Positions 7,890-17,126 are shown, counted from the first letter of the stretch. The stretch is 56,275 nt of DNA from Actinophytocola sp044466355 (GCF_044466355.1 NZ_JBITMQ010000028.1:1-56275); one strand, 5' to 3'. The notes: a model not told the origin generated them from the letters alone. Translations and numbers: made by a program.

Positions 7890-9296
7890 TCAGCAGCGGT
7901 CGCGGGGGCGGAGGCCCTCGGTCGTGGTGACGCGGTCGCGGTAGGTGCGGATGGCGAACTCGGCGAACCTGGACACGTCCGTGGCCGTCGACACCAGGCC
8001 GAACGACACGCGGACCGCGCCCGCCGACGGCAGGCCGATCAGGTCGAGGTACTCGTCGAGTGAGTCGGTCCGCGCGTGTCGCAGCGGCTTCAGCGTGCTC
8101 ACGTCCAGCCCGAACGCGTCCTCGCCGACGCCCGGGTTGCAGAAGCAGCCGGTGCGCAACGAGATCCCCGCCGCGGCCGACTCCGCGGCGACGAGACGTT
8201 CGTCGACCACCTTGCCCGTCGCGTCGAGGAAGTTGAACGCGACCGTGCCGCCGCGGGAGTCGAGCGTGGTCGGCCCGTACACGCGGGTCATCGGGCTGCC
8301 GTCGCTGTGCGTGAGCCGGGCCAGGCACGACAGGCACCAGCCCGTCAGGCACGCCACCCTGGTGCCGACCAGCGGCACCCCGATGTCCGCCAACCAGTCC
8401 AGTCCGAAGTGGACGTCCGGGATGGACAGGAAGTTGAGGGTGCCGTCCTCGAACGCGCTCTCGTCGGATGCCATGGTGTGCCACGGCATCCCGACGCTGA
8501 CCGCCTGGATCGTGCCGCCGGAGAACCACGGCCGCCGCAGCCGCGCGAGCGCGTCCCGCCTGGCGACCAGGCAGCCGACGCCGGTCGGGTACCCGAACAG
8601 CTTGTACCAGCTCACGAGCACGAACTCCGGCCGCACCGCCGACAGGTCCAGGACCCCCGTCGGCAGGTAGGCGGCCGCGTCGAGCAGCACGTCGTAGCCC
8701 CGGTCCTGCGCGAGGTGGATCCAGGAGAGCGGGTGGCGGACGCCGCTGAAGTTGCTCTGCGCCGGGTAGGCGAACAGGCCGCGTCCCGTGCCGAGCGCCG
8801 TGGTCAGCACGTCGGTGTCCACGCGCAGCTCGGGCGCCCTCGTCGGTACGTACACGGTGCGGGCGTGGCCGTGCCGGGCGAACTCGCGCAGCCCGTTGAC
8901 CGAGTTGTGGTTGTCGACCGTGAGCACCAGCCGGGTGCGACGGCCGAACGGGTACGCCTCCCCGACCAGCCGCGCCGCCCCGGTCGCGTTCGGCGTGAAC
9001 ACCGCGGCGTACTCGTCGGGCGAGGCGTTGAAGTGCGCCAGCACTCTGGCCCTCGCCTGCTCGACCAGTACCGTGGCGGCCTCGCTGGTCGGGTTCACCG
9101 AGTGCGGGTTGCCGAACAGCCGGTGCGCAAGGCGGTCCGCATGCGCGCGGTGCTGCGCGCGGGCGGCCAGCCCGGCGCCGGTGTAGTCGAGGTACACGTG
9201 CCCCTGCTCGTCGAGGTAGCCGTACTCGGTGCGGCGGAGCTCGTCGAGGCGGGTCGTCGTGGCGTACTCCGGGTACTCGGCGAGGATCGCGGTCAT
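7890..9296 (-). CDS. Class V aminotransferase / cysteine desulfurase-like enzyme, Moco-sulfurase type (468 aa)
   Basis: This is a fold-type I PLP enzyme resembling the N-terminal sulfurase domain of molybdenum-cofactor sulfurases. It has VYLDYTGAG near the N-terminus, LFGNPHSVNPTS, the PLP lysine in SWYKLFGYPTG (Lys232) and GCFCNPG (383-389), whose cysteines are candidates for persulfide transfer. The C-terminal MOSC domain of eukaryotic Moco sulfurases is absent. The true start is ATG at 9296, overlapping the stop of the ABC transporter gene upstream (ATGA); the frame stays open further upstream only as a shadow. The coupling suggests a shared job with the transporter, for example making or modifying a sulfur-containing exported molecule, but this is speculation. 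Confidence 0.8.
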   Translation of the reverse strand: MTAILAEYPEYATTTRLDELRRTEYGYLDEQGHVYLDYTGAGLAARAQHRAHADRLAHRLFGNPHSVNPTSEAATVLVEQARARVLAHFNASPDEYAAVFTPNATGAARLVGEAYPFGRRTRLVLTVDNHNSVNGLREFARHGHARTVYVPTRAPELRVDTDVLTTALGTGRGLFAYPAQSNFSGVRHPLSWIHLAQDRGYDVLLDAAAYLPTGVLDLSAVRPEFVLVSWYKLFGYPTGVGCLVARRDALARLRRPWFSGGTIQAVSVGMPWHTMASDESAFEDGTLNFLSIPDVHFGLDWLADIGVPLVGTRVACLTGWCLSCLARLTHSDGSPMTRVYGPTTLDSRGGTVAFNFLDATGKVVDERLVAAESAAAGISLRTGCFCNPGVGEDAFGLDVSTLKPLRHARTDSLDEYLDLIGLPSAGAVRVSFGLVSTATDVSRFAEFAIRTYRDRVTTTEGLRPRDRC

Positions 9297-10852
9297 CGCG
9301 CTCGCCCCGCCTTGCGCCGCAGCACGAGCAACGTGAGCGCGGCGAACAGCACCGCGAACCCGGCCAGCAGCGACCAGTGTGTCCACAGTGGATGATCGAA
9401 GCTGTCCTCGTAGGACGCGAGCAGCGGACGGCCGAGCGGGGACGCGCCGTCCCGCCAGAGCTCCGGCAGCCCCGCGGTGTGACCGAGTGCCTCGAACGCC
9501 CACCGGTTGCTCATCGCGTAGCTGAACCACCGCCCGACGTCGGCCATCACCGGCACCGGCAGGAACGCGCCGACGAACAGCACCTGCGGGAAGCACAGCA
9601 TCGGCAACGTCAGCGCGGCCTGCGACGGGTTGTGCACCGCCGACGCGGCCAGCAGGCCCAGGGTGAGCGCGGCGAGCGAGGCCAGCGCGACCGTGCCGAA
9701 CAACGCCAGGTGCCCCGACCACGCGAGGTCGGGCAGGCGGTCGGTGACCGCGAGCAACCCGAGCAGCAACGCGTCCACCAGGCACAGCAACGGGAGCAGT
9801 GCGGCCACTTTGGACAGCAGGTACGGACTCAGCCGCAGCCCGGCACGGCGTTCGCGGCGCAGGATCGCGAACTCGTCGCAGATCTGCGACAGGCCGTAGG
9901 TGAGACCGAAGAAGAACCCGCCGAACGCGATCCAGAACAGGATCATCACGGTCGTGTTCGGCGACGGTGCCGAGGCGTCGAACGCGCCGGGCCGGAACAG
10001 CATGAGGAACATCAACGCGATCATGATCGGCGAGCCGACGAGGATGGCGAGCGTGATCCGGTTGCGTGCCAACAGCTCCACGGCCCGCGCGGTCAGCAGC
10101 GCCCACTGCCGGACCGCCGGGACGCGTCGCCTCGGCGGCGCCGCGGCGGGCGGCTCGAACACGACCGGCGACGGCGACCACTCGACGTCGCCGGTCATCA
10201 GCCGGTGGTAGATCTGCTCGGCGGTGCCCTCGCCGACCGGTGGGCCCGCGTAGGTGACCTTTCCGTCCGCCAGCACGATGACCTGGTCGGTCAACGCGAT
10301 GTCGGGCGGGCTGTGGGTGGTGTAGACGACCGTGCGGCCCGCGTCGGCCAGCAGCCGCAGGTGGCGGACCAGGTCCTTGGCGGTCATCGGGTCGAGGCCG
10401 CTGGTTGGCTCGTCGAGGAACAGCACGTCCGGCCGACCGAGCAGTTCGACGGCGATGCTCGCCCGCTTGCGCTCGCCGCCGCTGAGCGTGGCGACCGTCG
10501 CGTCCTCGCGGCCGGTCAGCCCGAGCGTCGCCAGCACCGGCGCGACGTCCGGCGCCTCGCCACGCAACCGGGCCGCGTACGACAGCGTGCGCCGCAGCGG
10601 GAGATGCGTGTGCACGATGTCGTCCTGCGGCACGTACCCGACCTCGGCGGGGTGCGTGACCTGCCCGGACGACGGCGCCCGCACGCCGGCCAGCAGTTCC
10701 AGCAGCGTGGTCTTGCCCGCGCCGCTCGCCCCGATGATCGCGACGAGCCTGCCCGCGCCGACCTCCACGGTGACGGGTTCGAGTGCGAAACTCCCCGCGG
10801 TCCACGACGCCGCCAGCGCCTGGACGCAGGGCACGGTCCGTGTGACAGCCAT
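9293..10852 (-). CDS. ABC transporter, ATP-binding and permease fused (ABCG/White type, 519 aa)
   Basis: This is a half-transporter with the nucleotide-binding domain first and an ABC2-type membrane domain second, the ABCG arrangement; it would act as a homodimer in the cell membrane, probably as an exporter. Walker A is GASGAGKTT (41-49), the signature LSGGE (123-127), Walker B VLFLDEP (143-149) and the H-loop TTHSPPD. About six hydrophobic segments fill residues 270-515. The start is ATG at 10852 behind GGGGAGG. It overlaps the aminotransferase start by 4 nt and follows the SDR gene after 40 nt, so it probably belongs to the same operon as the upstream exporter pair. Confidence 0.87.
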   Translation of the reverse strand: MAVTRTVPCVQALAASWTAGSFALEPVTVEVGAGRLVAIIGASGAGKTTLLELLAGVRAPSSGQVTHPAEVGYVPQDDIVHTHLPLRRTLSYAARLRGEAPDVAPVLATLGLTGREDATVATLSGGERKRASIAVELLGRPDVLFLDEPTSGLDPMTAKDLVRHLRLLADAGRTVVYTTHSPPDIALTDQVIVLADGKVTYAGPPVGEGTAEQIYHRLMTGDVEWSPSPVVFEPPAAAPPRRRVPAVRQWALLTARAVELLARNRITLAILVGSPIMIALMFLMLFRPGAFDASAPSPNTTVMILFWIAFGGFFFGLTYGLSQICDEFAILRRERRAGLRLSPYLLSKVAALLPLLCLVDALLLGLLAVTDRLPDLAWSGHLALFGTVALASLAALTLGLLAASAVHNPSQAALTLPMLCFPQVLFVGAFLPVPVMADVGRWFSYAMSNRWAFEALGHTAGLPELWRDGASPLGRPLLASYEDSFDHPLWTHWSLLAGFAVLFAALTLLVLRRKAGRAR

Positions 10853-10892
10853 GCCGCCTCCCCAGCGATCACTTCCCAGTGTGCCGCAAGGA

Positions 10893-11630
10893 TCAGCGCA
10901 ACGCGATGCTGTGGCCTCCGTTGACCTGGATGGTCTGGCCCGTCAGGAAAGCCGCGTCCGCCGAGGCGAGGAACGCCACCGTGCCGGCCACGTCCGTCGG
11001 CGCGCCGAGCCTGCGCAGCGGCACGTCCCCGGTGTACTCGGCCAGTTCGGCCGGGGTCGCGTCCGTGTGCCGCTCCACCGGCACCCACCCGGGCGCGACC
11101 ACGTTCACGGTGATGCCGAACGGCCCCAGCTCCCGTGCCCACACCCGGGTGAGCGCGCCCAGCGCGGCCTTCGCCGCCGTGTACGCCGACCACCCCGGCA
11201 GCGCCCGGTCGACCATGTCCGAACCGATGTGCACGATCCGGCCGCCGCCCGCCTTCTTCATGCCCGGCACCACGGCCTGCGCGAGCAGCGTGGGGCTCTT
11301 GACGAAGAACTCCAGCTGGTCCAGGTGTGTCCGCCAGTCCAGGTCCGCGAACTCCACGACCGGCTGCGGCCCGGTCGCGTTCGCCACCAGGCAGCCGACC
11401 GGGCCGAGTTGCTCGGTCACCTCGCTGACGAGCCGGGTGACGTCGGCCTCGTCGGTGACGTCACCCGGTGCGGCGACCGCTTTCCCGCCCGCGGCACGGA
11501 TGCCGGCCACCACGTCGTCGGGCGGGCGCAGGTCGTTGACGGCCACCGCCCAGCCGCGCGCGGCGAGGGTGCGGGCGATCGCCGCACCCAGGCCGCGCCC
11601 GGCACCGGTGACCAGGGCGGTACCGGTCAT
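10893..11630 (-). CDS. Short-chain dehydrogenase/reductase (245 aa)
   Basis: This is a classical NAD(P)-dependent SDR oxidoreductase. The cofactor loop is TGAGRGLG (8-15), followed by NxxG-like NATG (84-87). The catalytic residues are Ser137, Tyr150 and Lys154 (YTAAK). The C-terminal pattern FLTGQTIQVNGG is typical of the FabG-like subgroup. The acidic Asp at the end of strand 2 (VNDLRP) points to NAD(H) preference. Length is standard. The ATG at 11630 overlaps the stop codon of the ABC exporter gene upstream (ATGA). The substrate is unknown. Confidence 0.87.
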   Translation of the reverse strand: MTGTALVTGAGRGLGAAIARTLAARGWAVAVNDLRPPDDVVAGIRAAGGKAVAAPGDVTDEADVTRLVSEVTEQLGPVGCLVANATGPQPVVEFADLDWRTHLDQLEFFVKSPTLLAQAVVPGMKKAGGGRIVHIGSDMVDRALPGWSAYTAAKAALGALTRVWARELGPFGITVNVVAPGWVPVERHTDATPAELAEYTGDVPLRRLGAPTDVAGTVAFLASADAAFLTGQTIQVNGGHSIALR

Positions 11631-13495
11631 TCCTCGACCGGCGCCGCGAACTGCGCCGAGTACAGGCGGTGGTAGGCGCCGCGCTGTTCCAGCAGCTGCT
11701 CGTGGTTGCCCTGCTCGACGATCCGGCCGTGCTCCATCACGAGGATGAGGTCGGCGTCGCGGATCGTGGACAGCCGGTGGGCGATCACGAAGCTGGTCCG
11801 CGACGACCGCAGCGCCGCCATCGCGTGCTGCACCAACGACTCCGTGCGGGTGTCGACGGAGCTGGTCGCCTCGTCGAGGATCAGCAGCGACGGGCTCGCG
11901 AGGAACGCACGCGCGATCGTCAGCAGCTGCTTCTCACCGGCGGAGACGTTCGAGGCCTCCTCGTCGATCACCGTGTCGTAGCCGTCCGGCAGGGTGCGCA
12001 CGAACCGGTCGACGTAGGTCGCCTGCGCGGCCGCGATGACCTCCTCCTCGGTCGCGCCCGGCTTGCCGTAGGCGATGTTGTCGCGGATCGTGCCGCCGAA
12101 CAGCCACGTGTCCTGCAGCACCATGCCGATCTGCGAACGCAGGTCCTCCCGCTTCAACGCCGTGATGTCCACGCCGTCGAGCGTGATCCGCCCGGCGTCC
12201 AGCTCGTAGAACCGCAGGACCAGGTTCACCAGCGTGGTCTTGCCCGCGCCGGTCGGCCCCACGATCGCCACCGTCTGACCGGGTTCCGCCACCAGCGACA
12301 GGTTCTCGATCAGCGGCTGCTCGGCCCGGTAGGAGAACGACACGTCCTCGAACTCGACGCGGCCACGCCGCTGCGCGGGCAGGGACGCGTCCTGGGGATC
12401 GGGCTCCTGCTCCTGCGCGTCCAGCAGCTCGAACACCCGCTCCGCGGACGCGACCCCGGACTGCATGAGGTTCGCCATCGACGCCACCTGCGTCAGCGGC
12501 TGCGTGAACTGCCGCGAGTACTGGATGAACGCGGTGACCTCGCCGAGCGTCATGGTCCCGGACGTGATCCGCAGACCGCCGACGACCGCGATGACGACGT
12601 AGGACAGGTTCGACAGGAACATCATCGACGGCATGATCAGGCCGGACACGAACTGCGCGCCTGAGGAGGCCTCGTACAGGTCCTGGTTGCGCTTGCGGAA
12701 GTCCGCCTCCGACTCCTTCTGCCTGCCGAAGACCTTCACCAGCTGGTGGCCGGTGAACGACTCCTCGATGTGCGCGTTGAGCGCGCCGGTGTGCTTCCAC
12801 TGCGCGACGAACAGCTTCTGCGCCCGCTTGCCGATCCGCCCGGTGATCACGACCGACACCGGGATGACCGCGAGCGCGATCAGCGCCAGCAGCGGCGAGA
12901 TCGTGAACATCATGACGAGCACGCCGACGACCGTCAGCAGGGACGTGAGCAGTTGGCTCAGCGTCTGCTGCAGCGTGGTCGAGATGTTGTCGATGTCGTT
13001 GGTGACGCGGGAGAGCAGCTCGCCGCGGGGCTGGCCGTCGAAGTACCGCAGCGGCAGCCGGTGCAGCTTCGCCTCGACCTCCTCGCGCAGGTCGTAGACC
13101 ACCCGCTGCACCACCGAGTTCAACAGCCTGCCCTGCAGCCAGCCGAAGATCGACGACGTCAGGTACAGGCCGAGCACCCACTGCAGCACGGTCGCGAGCG
13201 CGGAGAAGTCGATCCCCGCGCCGGGCACGCCCCGGTACCGCGCGAGGACGCCGTCGAAGATGATGTCCGTGGCGTGGCCGAGGATCTTGGGGCCCGCGAC
13301 CGCGAACCCGACGCTGATCACGCCGAGCACCACGACGAGCACGAGGTTGGTGCGTTCCGGCCGCATGCGGGCGACGAGCCGTCTCGCGGAGGTCTTGAAG
13401 TCGTCGGCCTTGCTGACGGGGCCCTGCATGCCGGGGAAGCCCCCGCCGCCGGGACGTCCCGCCACCGGCCTGCGGGTTGCGGTCGGGGTGCTCAT
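11627..13495 (-). CDS. ABC exporter subunit B (permease-ATPase, 622 aa)
   Basis: This is the second half of a heterodimeric type IV ABC exporter (MsbA/BmrCD/TM287-288 class) in the cytoplasmic membrane. A Gly/Pro-rich N-terminal extension (GRPGGGGFPGMQGPVSKADD) precedes six transmembrane helices (about residues 55-340) and the ATPase. Walker A is GPTGAGKTT, the signature reads VSAGEKQ instead of LSGGQ, and Walker B LLILDEATS has the catalytic Glu. The variant signature is common in this subfamily. The ATG at 13495 overlaps the stop of subunit A (ATGA), a sign of stoichiometric expression. The exported compound is unknown; multidrug or lipid-like substrates are usual. Confidence 0.88.
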   Translation of the reverse strand: MSTPTATRRPVAGRPGGGGFPGMQGPVSKADDFKTSARRLVARMRPERTNLVLVVVLGVISVGFAVAGPKILGHATDIIFDGVLARYRGVPGAGIDFSALATVLQWVLGLYLTSSIFGWLQGRLLNSVVQRVVYDLREEVEAKLHRLPLRYFDGQPRGELLSRVTNDIDNISTTLQQTLSQLLTSLLTVVGVLVMMFTISPLLALIALAVIPVSVVITGRIGKRAQKLFVAQWKHTGALNAHIEESFTGHQLVKVFGRQKESEADFRKRNQDLYEASSGAQFVSGLIMPSMMFLSNLSYVVIAVVGGLRITSGTMTLGEVTAFIQYSRQFTQPLTQVASMANLMQSGVASAERVFELLDAQEQEPDPQDASLPAQRRGRVEFEDVSFSYRAEQPLIENLSLVAEPGQTVAIVGPTGAGKTTLVNLVLRFYELDAGRITLDGVDITALKREDLRSQIGMVLQDTWLFGGTIRDNIAYGKPGATEEEVIAAAQATYVDRFVRTLPDGYDTVIDEEASNVSAGEKQLLTIARAFLASPSLLILDEATSSVDTRTESLVQHAMAALRSSRTSFVIAHRLSTIRDADLILVMEHGRIVEQGNHEQLLEQRGAYHRLYSAQFAAPVEE

Positions 13496-15222
13496 GCGGC
13501 CTGCTCCGGGGTCAGCTGGGACTCGACGATTTCCAGGTAGGTCGGGCAGTCCGCCATCAGCTCGCGGTGCGTGCCGACGCCGACGACCGCACCGTTCTCG
13601 AGCACGACGATCTGGTCGGCGTCGAGGATGGTGGACACCCGCTGCGCGACCACGATGACCGCGGACCGCTCGGTGTGCGGCCGCAGCGCGGCACGCAAGG
13701 CGGCGTCGGTGGACAGGTCGAGCGCGGAGAACGCGTCGTCGAACAGGTAGATCTCCGGTCGGCGCACCAGCGCGCGGGCGATCGAGAGGCGCTGCCGCTG
13801 CCCGCCGGACACGTTGGTGCCGCCCTGCGCGATGGCCGACTCGAGGCCGCCCATCTCCTCGACGAAGTCGCGGGCCTGCGCGATGTCGAGGGCCTGCCAC
13901 AGCTCGTCGTCGGTGGCGTCGGACTTGCCGTACCGCAGGTTGGACGCGACGGTGCCGGTGAACAGGTAGGCCTGTTGCGGCACGAGCCCGATGCGGCCGC
14001 GCAGCACGTCCGGGTCGAGGTCGCGGACGTCGACGCCGTTGACGAACAGCGTCCCGCCGGTGACGTCGATCAGCCGCGGGACGAGCGACAGCAGCGTGGT
14101 CTTGCCCGAGCCGGTGCTGCCGATGATGGCGGTGGTCCTGCCCGCTTCGGCGCGGATGGAGATGTCGCGCAGGACGGGGTCCGCCGCACCGGGGTACCGG
14201 AACTCGACGTCCCGGAACTCGACCTCGGCCCGTGCGGGCAGCTCGGTCACGGGCGCGTCGGGGGCCGTGACGGACGACTCCGTGCCCAGCACCTCCTGGA
14301 TCCGCTCGGCGCAGACGGCCGCGCGGGGGATCATCATCGAGATGAAGGTGGCCATCATGACCGACATCAGGATCATCAGCAGGTAGGACAGGAACGCGGT
14401 CAGCGCGCCGACCTGCATCTCGCCGTCGTCGACGCGGTGCGCGCCGAACCACAGCACGGCCACGCTGGAGACGTTGAGGATCAGCATCACGGTCGGGAAG
14501 ATCATCGCCTGGAGCCGCCCGACCCGCAGGGCGGTGTCGGTCAGCTGCCGGTTGGCGTCGCCGAAGCGCTCGGTCTCGGCCTTCTCCCGCACGAACGCGC
14601 GTACCACGCGGATGCCGGACAGCTGTTCGCGCAGCACCCGGTTGACCTGGTCGATCCGGTCCTGCATCAGGCGGAACTGCGGCACCATCCGCGACACGAT
14701 CAGCCCGACGGAGATCGCGAGGGCGGGCACGCACACCAGCAGCAGCCACGACAGCCCGACGTCCTCCTGCAACGCCATGATCACCCCGGCCACGCACATG
14801 ATCGGCGCGGCGACGAACATCGTGCAGAACATGACCACGAGCAGCTGGACCTGCTGGACGTCGTTGGTGGTCCGGGTGATCAGCGACGGCGCCCCGAACG
14901 TGGCCACCTCGCGCGCCGAGAAGGCGCCGACCCGGTGGAAGATGCCCGACCGGACGTCCCGCCCGAACGCCATGGCGACCCGCGCCCCGTACCAGACGGC
15001 CCCGATGGAGCAGAGGATCTGCACCAGCGTGACGGCGAGCATCCACCCGCCGGTCTCGACGATGTAGCCGGTGTCCCCGAGCGCGACACCGAAGTCGATG
15101 ATGTCGGCGTTCAGGCTGGGCAGGTAGAGCGAGGCGACCGTGCCGATCAGCTGCAGTACGAGGACGGCGGTGAGCTCGCGGCGATAGGGCCGCAGGTAGG
15201 TCACCAACAATCGGTTCAGCAA
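13492..15222 (-). CDS. ABC exporter subunit A with degenerate catalytic site (576 aa)
   Basis: This is the first half of the heterodimeric ABC exporter: six transmembrane helices then an ATPase. Walker A is GSTGSGKTT and the signature is canonical (NVSGGQRQR). Walker B reads IYLFDDAFSALD, with Asp replacing the catalytic Glu, so this site is probably hydrolysis-poor, as in other asymmetric exporters. The preferred start is TTG at 15222, preceded by GGGAAG; it begins LLNRLLVTYLRPYRREL, where homologues begin. An upstream in-frame ATG at 15294 lacks an RBS and would add 24 unlikely residues. It is the first gene of the minus-strand operon and divergent from a TetR gene. Confidence 0.88.
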   Translation of the reverse strand: MLNRLLVTYLRPYRRELTAVLVLQLIGTVASLYLPSLNADIIDFGVALGDTGYIVETGGWMLAVTLVQILCSIGAVWYGARVAMAFGRDVRSGIFHRVGAFSAREVATFGAPSLITRTTNDVQQVQLLVVMFCTMFVAAPIMCVAGVIMALQEDVGLSWLLLVCVPALAISVGLIVSRMVPQFRLMQDRIDQVNRVLREQLSGIRVVRAFVREKAETERFGDANRQLTDTALRVGRLQAMIFPTVMLILNVSSVAVLWFGAHRVDDGEMQVGALTAFLSYLLMILMSVMMATFISMMIPRAAVCAERIQEVLGTESSVTAPDAPVTELPARAEVEFRDVEFRYPGAADPVLRDISIRAEAGRTTAIIGSTGSGKTTLLSLVPRLIDVTGGTLFVNGVDVRDLDPDVLRGRIGLVPQQAYLFTGTVASNLRYGKSDATDDELWQALDIAQARDFVEEMGGLESAIAQGGTNVSGGQRQRLSIARALVRRPEIYLFDDAFSALDLSTDAALRAALRPHTERSAVIVVAQRVSTILDADQIVVLENGAVVGVGTHRELMADCPTYLEIVESQLTPEQAA

Positions 15223-15313
15223 GGCTTCCCCCCTGGGAAGAAACGGGGCGTGTCTAACATGACGGAAGGTAGACCAGAGCAGTAGGAAACGCAACGTATC
15301 TTAAGGCGGTCGG
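15223..15313. promoter_or_regulatory. Divergent promoter region between the ABC exporter and TetR genes
   Basis: A 91-bp spacer must hold both promoters. On the minus strand TTGCGT, 17 nt, then TACCTT could be the exporter promoter; the match to consensus is weak. The short dyad ACGcaaCGT lies near the TetR start and could be part of its operator. Confidence 0.35.
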
Positions 15314-15907
15314 GTGACCGAGACCAGGACACGCAGGCGAGGCGAACGGCTCGAACAGGCCATCCTCGATGCGGCGTGGGCGGAGCTGGCCGAGGTGGGC
15401 TACACGGCTCTCACGATAGAGGCGGTGGCAAAACGGGCAGGTACCAGCAAACCCGTCATTTATCGCAGATGGCCGAGCCGCGCGCACCTCGTTATCGCCG
15501 CATGGGCCCGACAACAACCGATTCGTCCGGTCATCCCCGACACGGGTTCGCTACGGGCTGATCTGGTCTGGCTCTTCACCCGCGTCGCCGATCGCACGGC
15601 GGGCATGATGACGGAGACCATCGCCGGCGTGATGGCGGAGGCGTTCAAGCAACCCGAGGTGCAGACGCTGTTGAAGGAACGCATGGACTCGACGCCGTTG
15701 ACGAGCGGGATCCGGACGATCGTCGACAACGCCGTCCAGCGGGGCGAGCTGCGTCCGGTGACGGTGCCGAAGATGGCGGCCAGGCTGCCGCTGGACATGA
15801 TCCGCAGCGAGGCGATCGTCTGCGGCACCCCGGTCTCGGACGACACCATCGCCGCGATGGTGGACGACGTGTACCTACCGCTGCTGAAGGGCTTGGCGGA
15901 CGACTGA
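15314..15907 (+). CDS. TetR-family transcriptional regulator (197 aa)
   Basis: This is a DNA-binding repressor. The start is GTG at 15314. The N-terminal HTH spans about residues 12-58, with ILDAAWAELAEVGYTALTIE and the recognition-helix pattern AGTSKPVIYRRWPSR. The C-terminal half (TetR_C_11-like) forms the ligand-binding and dimerisation domain, with MMTETIAGVMAEAF in the middle. It is divergent from the ABC exporter operon with a 91-bp spacer, the standard arrangement for a ligand-responsive efflux repressor, so it most likely controls that operon and itself. Confidence 0.9.
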   Translation: MTETRTRRRGERLEQAILDAAWAELAEVGYTALTIEAVAKRAGTSKPVIYRRWPSRAHLVIAAWARQQPIRPVIPDTGSLRADLVWLFTRVADRTAGMMTETIAGVMAEAFKQPEVQTLLKERMDSTPLTSGIRTIVDNAVQRGELRPVTVPKMAARLPLDMIRSEAIVCGTPVSDDTIAAMVDDVYLPLLKGLADD

Positions 15908-15969
15908 CCCCCGAGCGTGCCACCCGGCGCGATCCAGGCTGGCGGCCACCACCGACAGTCAGCCGCCGG

Positions 15970-17073
15970 TTATCCACAGGCCGCCAACATCAGCAGCGCC
16001 AACCCGAACGGCCCGCCGGTCCCGGTGCAGACGTCCGCCATGACCGTCAACCCGGCCGCCGCCAGCATCGCGGACAGGCCCTCCGCCGAGTACTTCCGCG
16101 ACAGCGCGACCCGAATGGTGTCGTCCGGCGCGAACCGGACCGACGACCGGTTCGCGAGCCCGATCAGCACGTCCCGGCCGGTCCGGTTCCGGTAGGCCGC
16201 CTTCACCACCAGCGCACGCCCGTCCTCGACGTCCCCCAGCAGCTCCACCGAATCCTGGTCCACGACGAGATCGGTGTGCGCCCGCAGCCCGGCGGCGACG
16301 AACTCCCCGAAAGCGGCGCTGTGCTCGTACTCCCCGACGGCGTCGACGACCAGGCCGGCGTCGAGGCTCGTCGTCGCCTCGACCTCGAGCAGCAGCCGGT
16401 CCCCGGGCCGCAGCAAGGACGCGAACCGTCGCAGCAACGCCGTGTCGTCGTCGACGTGCGCGAGCGTGTTGCCCAGCAACGAGAACAGCACCGGCGTCGA
16501 CCCGAACAGCTCGTCGAGCAGCCTGCGCAGCGCGGCCGCGTTCTCCGCCAGCGAGAAGTCCCACGGCAACGACAGCACGCGGTCCGTCGGCAGGTCCAGC
16601 CGACCGATCAGCCCGCGGACCGCGAGGTGCAGCAGCTCCTCGCCCGCGTCGACCGGCAGGTAGCACAGGTCGGGGTTGGCCAGCGAGAGGTCCTCGAGCA
16701 GCACCCCGTCCTTGCGCCCGTCGCCCGGCCCGAAGCTGACGAGGTGGCAAGCCTGTGCGGGCATCCCCGTGCGCACCGCCTGCCACCGCCTCGGGAACGA
16801 CTCGATGCTCTGCCTCGGCGCCCCGCACAGAGGATCGCGGCACACCATCGTCCACGCCACGGCCGGGTCGACACCCGTGTACGCGTGTCCGCAGCCGATG
16901 CGCTTGCCGTTGCCCGCGTCGTCGTAGCCCCGGCTCAGGTCGCTGACCAGGCGCATGAACCGCGCCGTGCGGTCGTCCGGTCCCAGTTCCAGCCACGCGG
17001 GCCCGTCCGGTTCCACTCTCGTTCTCAGGACCGGCGGCGGTATCGCGGCGCGCGCGATCGACTCAACTGCCAT
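15970..17073 (-). CDS. EgtD-like histidine-type methyltransferase (367 aa)
   Basis: This is a SAM-dependent methyltransferase of the histidine-specific Methyltransf_33 fold. The SAM loop is FGPGDGRKD (114-122), corresponding to the GxGDGxK loop of EgtD, and LLGNTLAH matches the conserved SxxGN motif. The fold then continues through LLEVEATT. Unlike ergothioneine EgtD (about 320 aa) it has an extra N-terminal segment with a Cys cluster (GCGHAYTG, VCRDPLCGAPRQ) that could bind metal. No egtB, egtC or egtE gene is near, so the substrate need not be histidine. The start is ATG at 17073 behind AAGGGGAG. The stop overlaps a TTATCCACA sequence. Confidence 0.72.
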   Translation of the reverse strand: MAVESIARAAIPPPVLRTRVEPDGPAWLELGPDDRTARFMRLVSDLSRGYDDAGNGKRIGCGHAYTGVDPAVAWTMVCRDPLCGAPRQSIESFPRRWQAVRTGMPAQACHLVSFGPGDGRKDGVLLEDLSLANPDLCYLPVDAGEELLHLAVRGLIGRLDLPTDRVLSLPWDFSLAENAAALRRLLDELFGSTPVLFSLLGNTLAHVDDDTALLRRFASLLRPGDRLLLEVEATTSLDAGLVVDAVGEYEHSAAFGEFVAAGLRAHTDLVVDQDSVELLGDVEDGRALVVKAAYRNRTGRDVLIGLANRSSVRFAPDDTIRVALSRKYSAEGLSAMLAAAGLTVMADVCTGTGGPFGLALLMLAACG

Positions 17074-17126
17074 CGCAGGACTCCCCTTCCGCGGATGGTC
17101 TTCGCACTTCAGAAGGGTTCTGATTC

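Noticed and set aside
9297..10805. N-terminal extension of the class V aminotransferase to 971 residues
   Set aside because: The extension lies entirely in another frame of the ABC transporter gene and is Arg/Gly-rich; an ATG at 9296 with ATGA overlap gives a normal-length enzyme.
15970..15978. TTATCCACA (perfect E. coli-type DnaA box)
   Set aside because: It is a single copy overlapping a stop codon; one 9-mer in 56 kb is not evidence for an origin.
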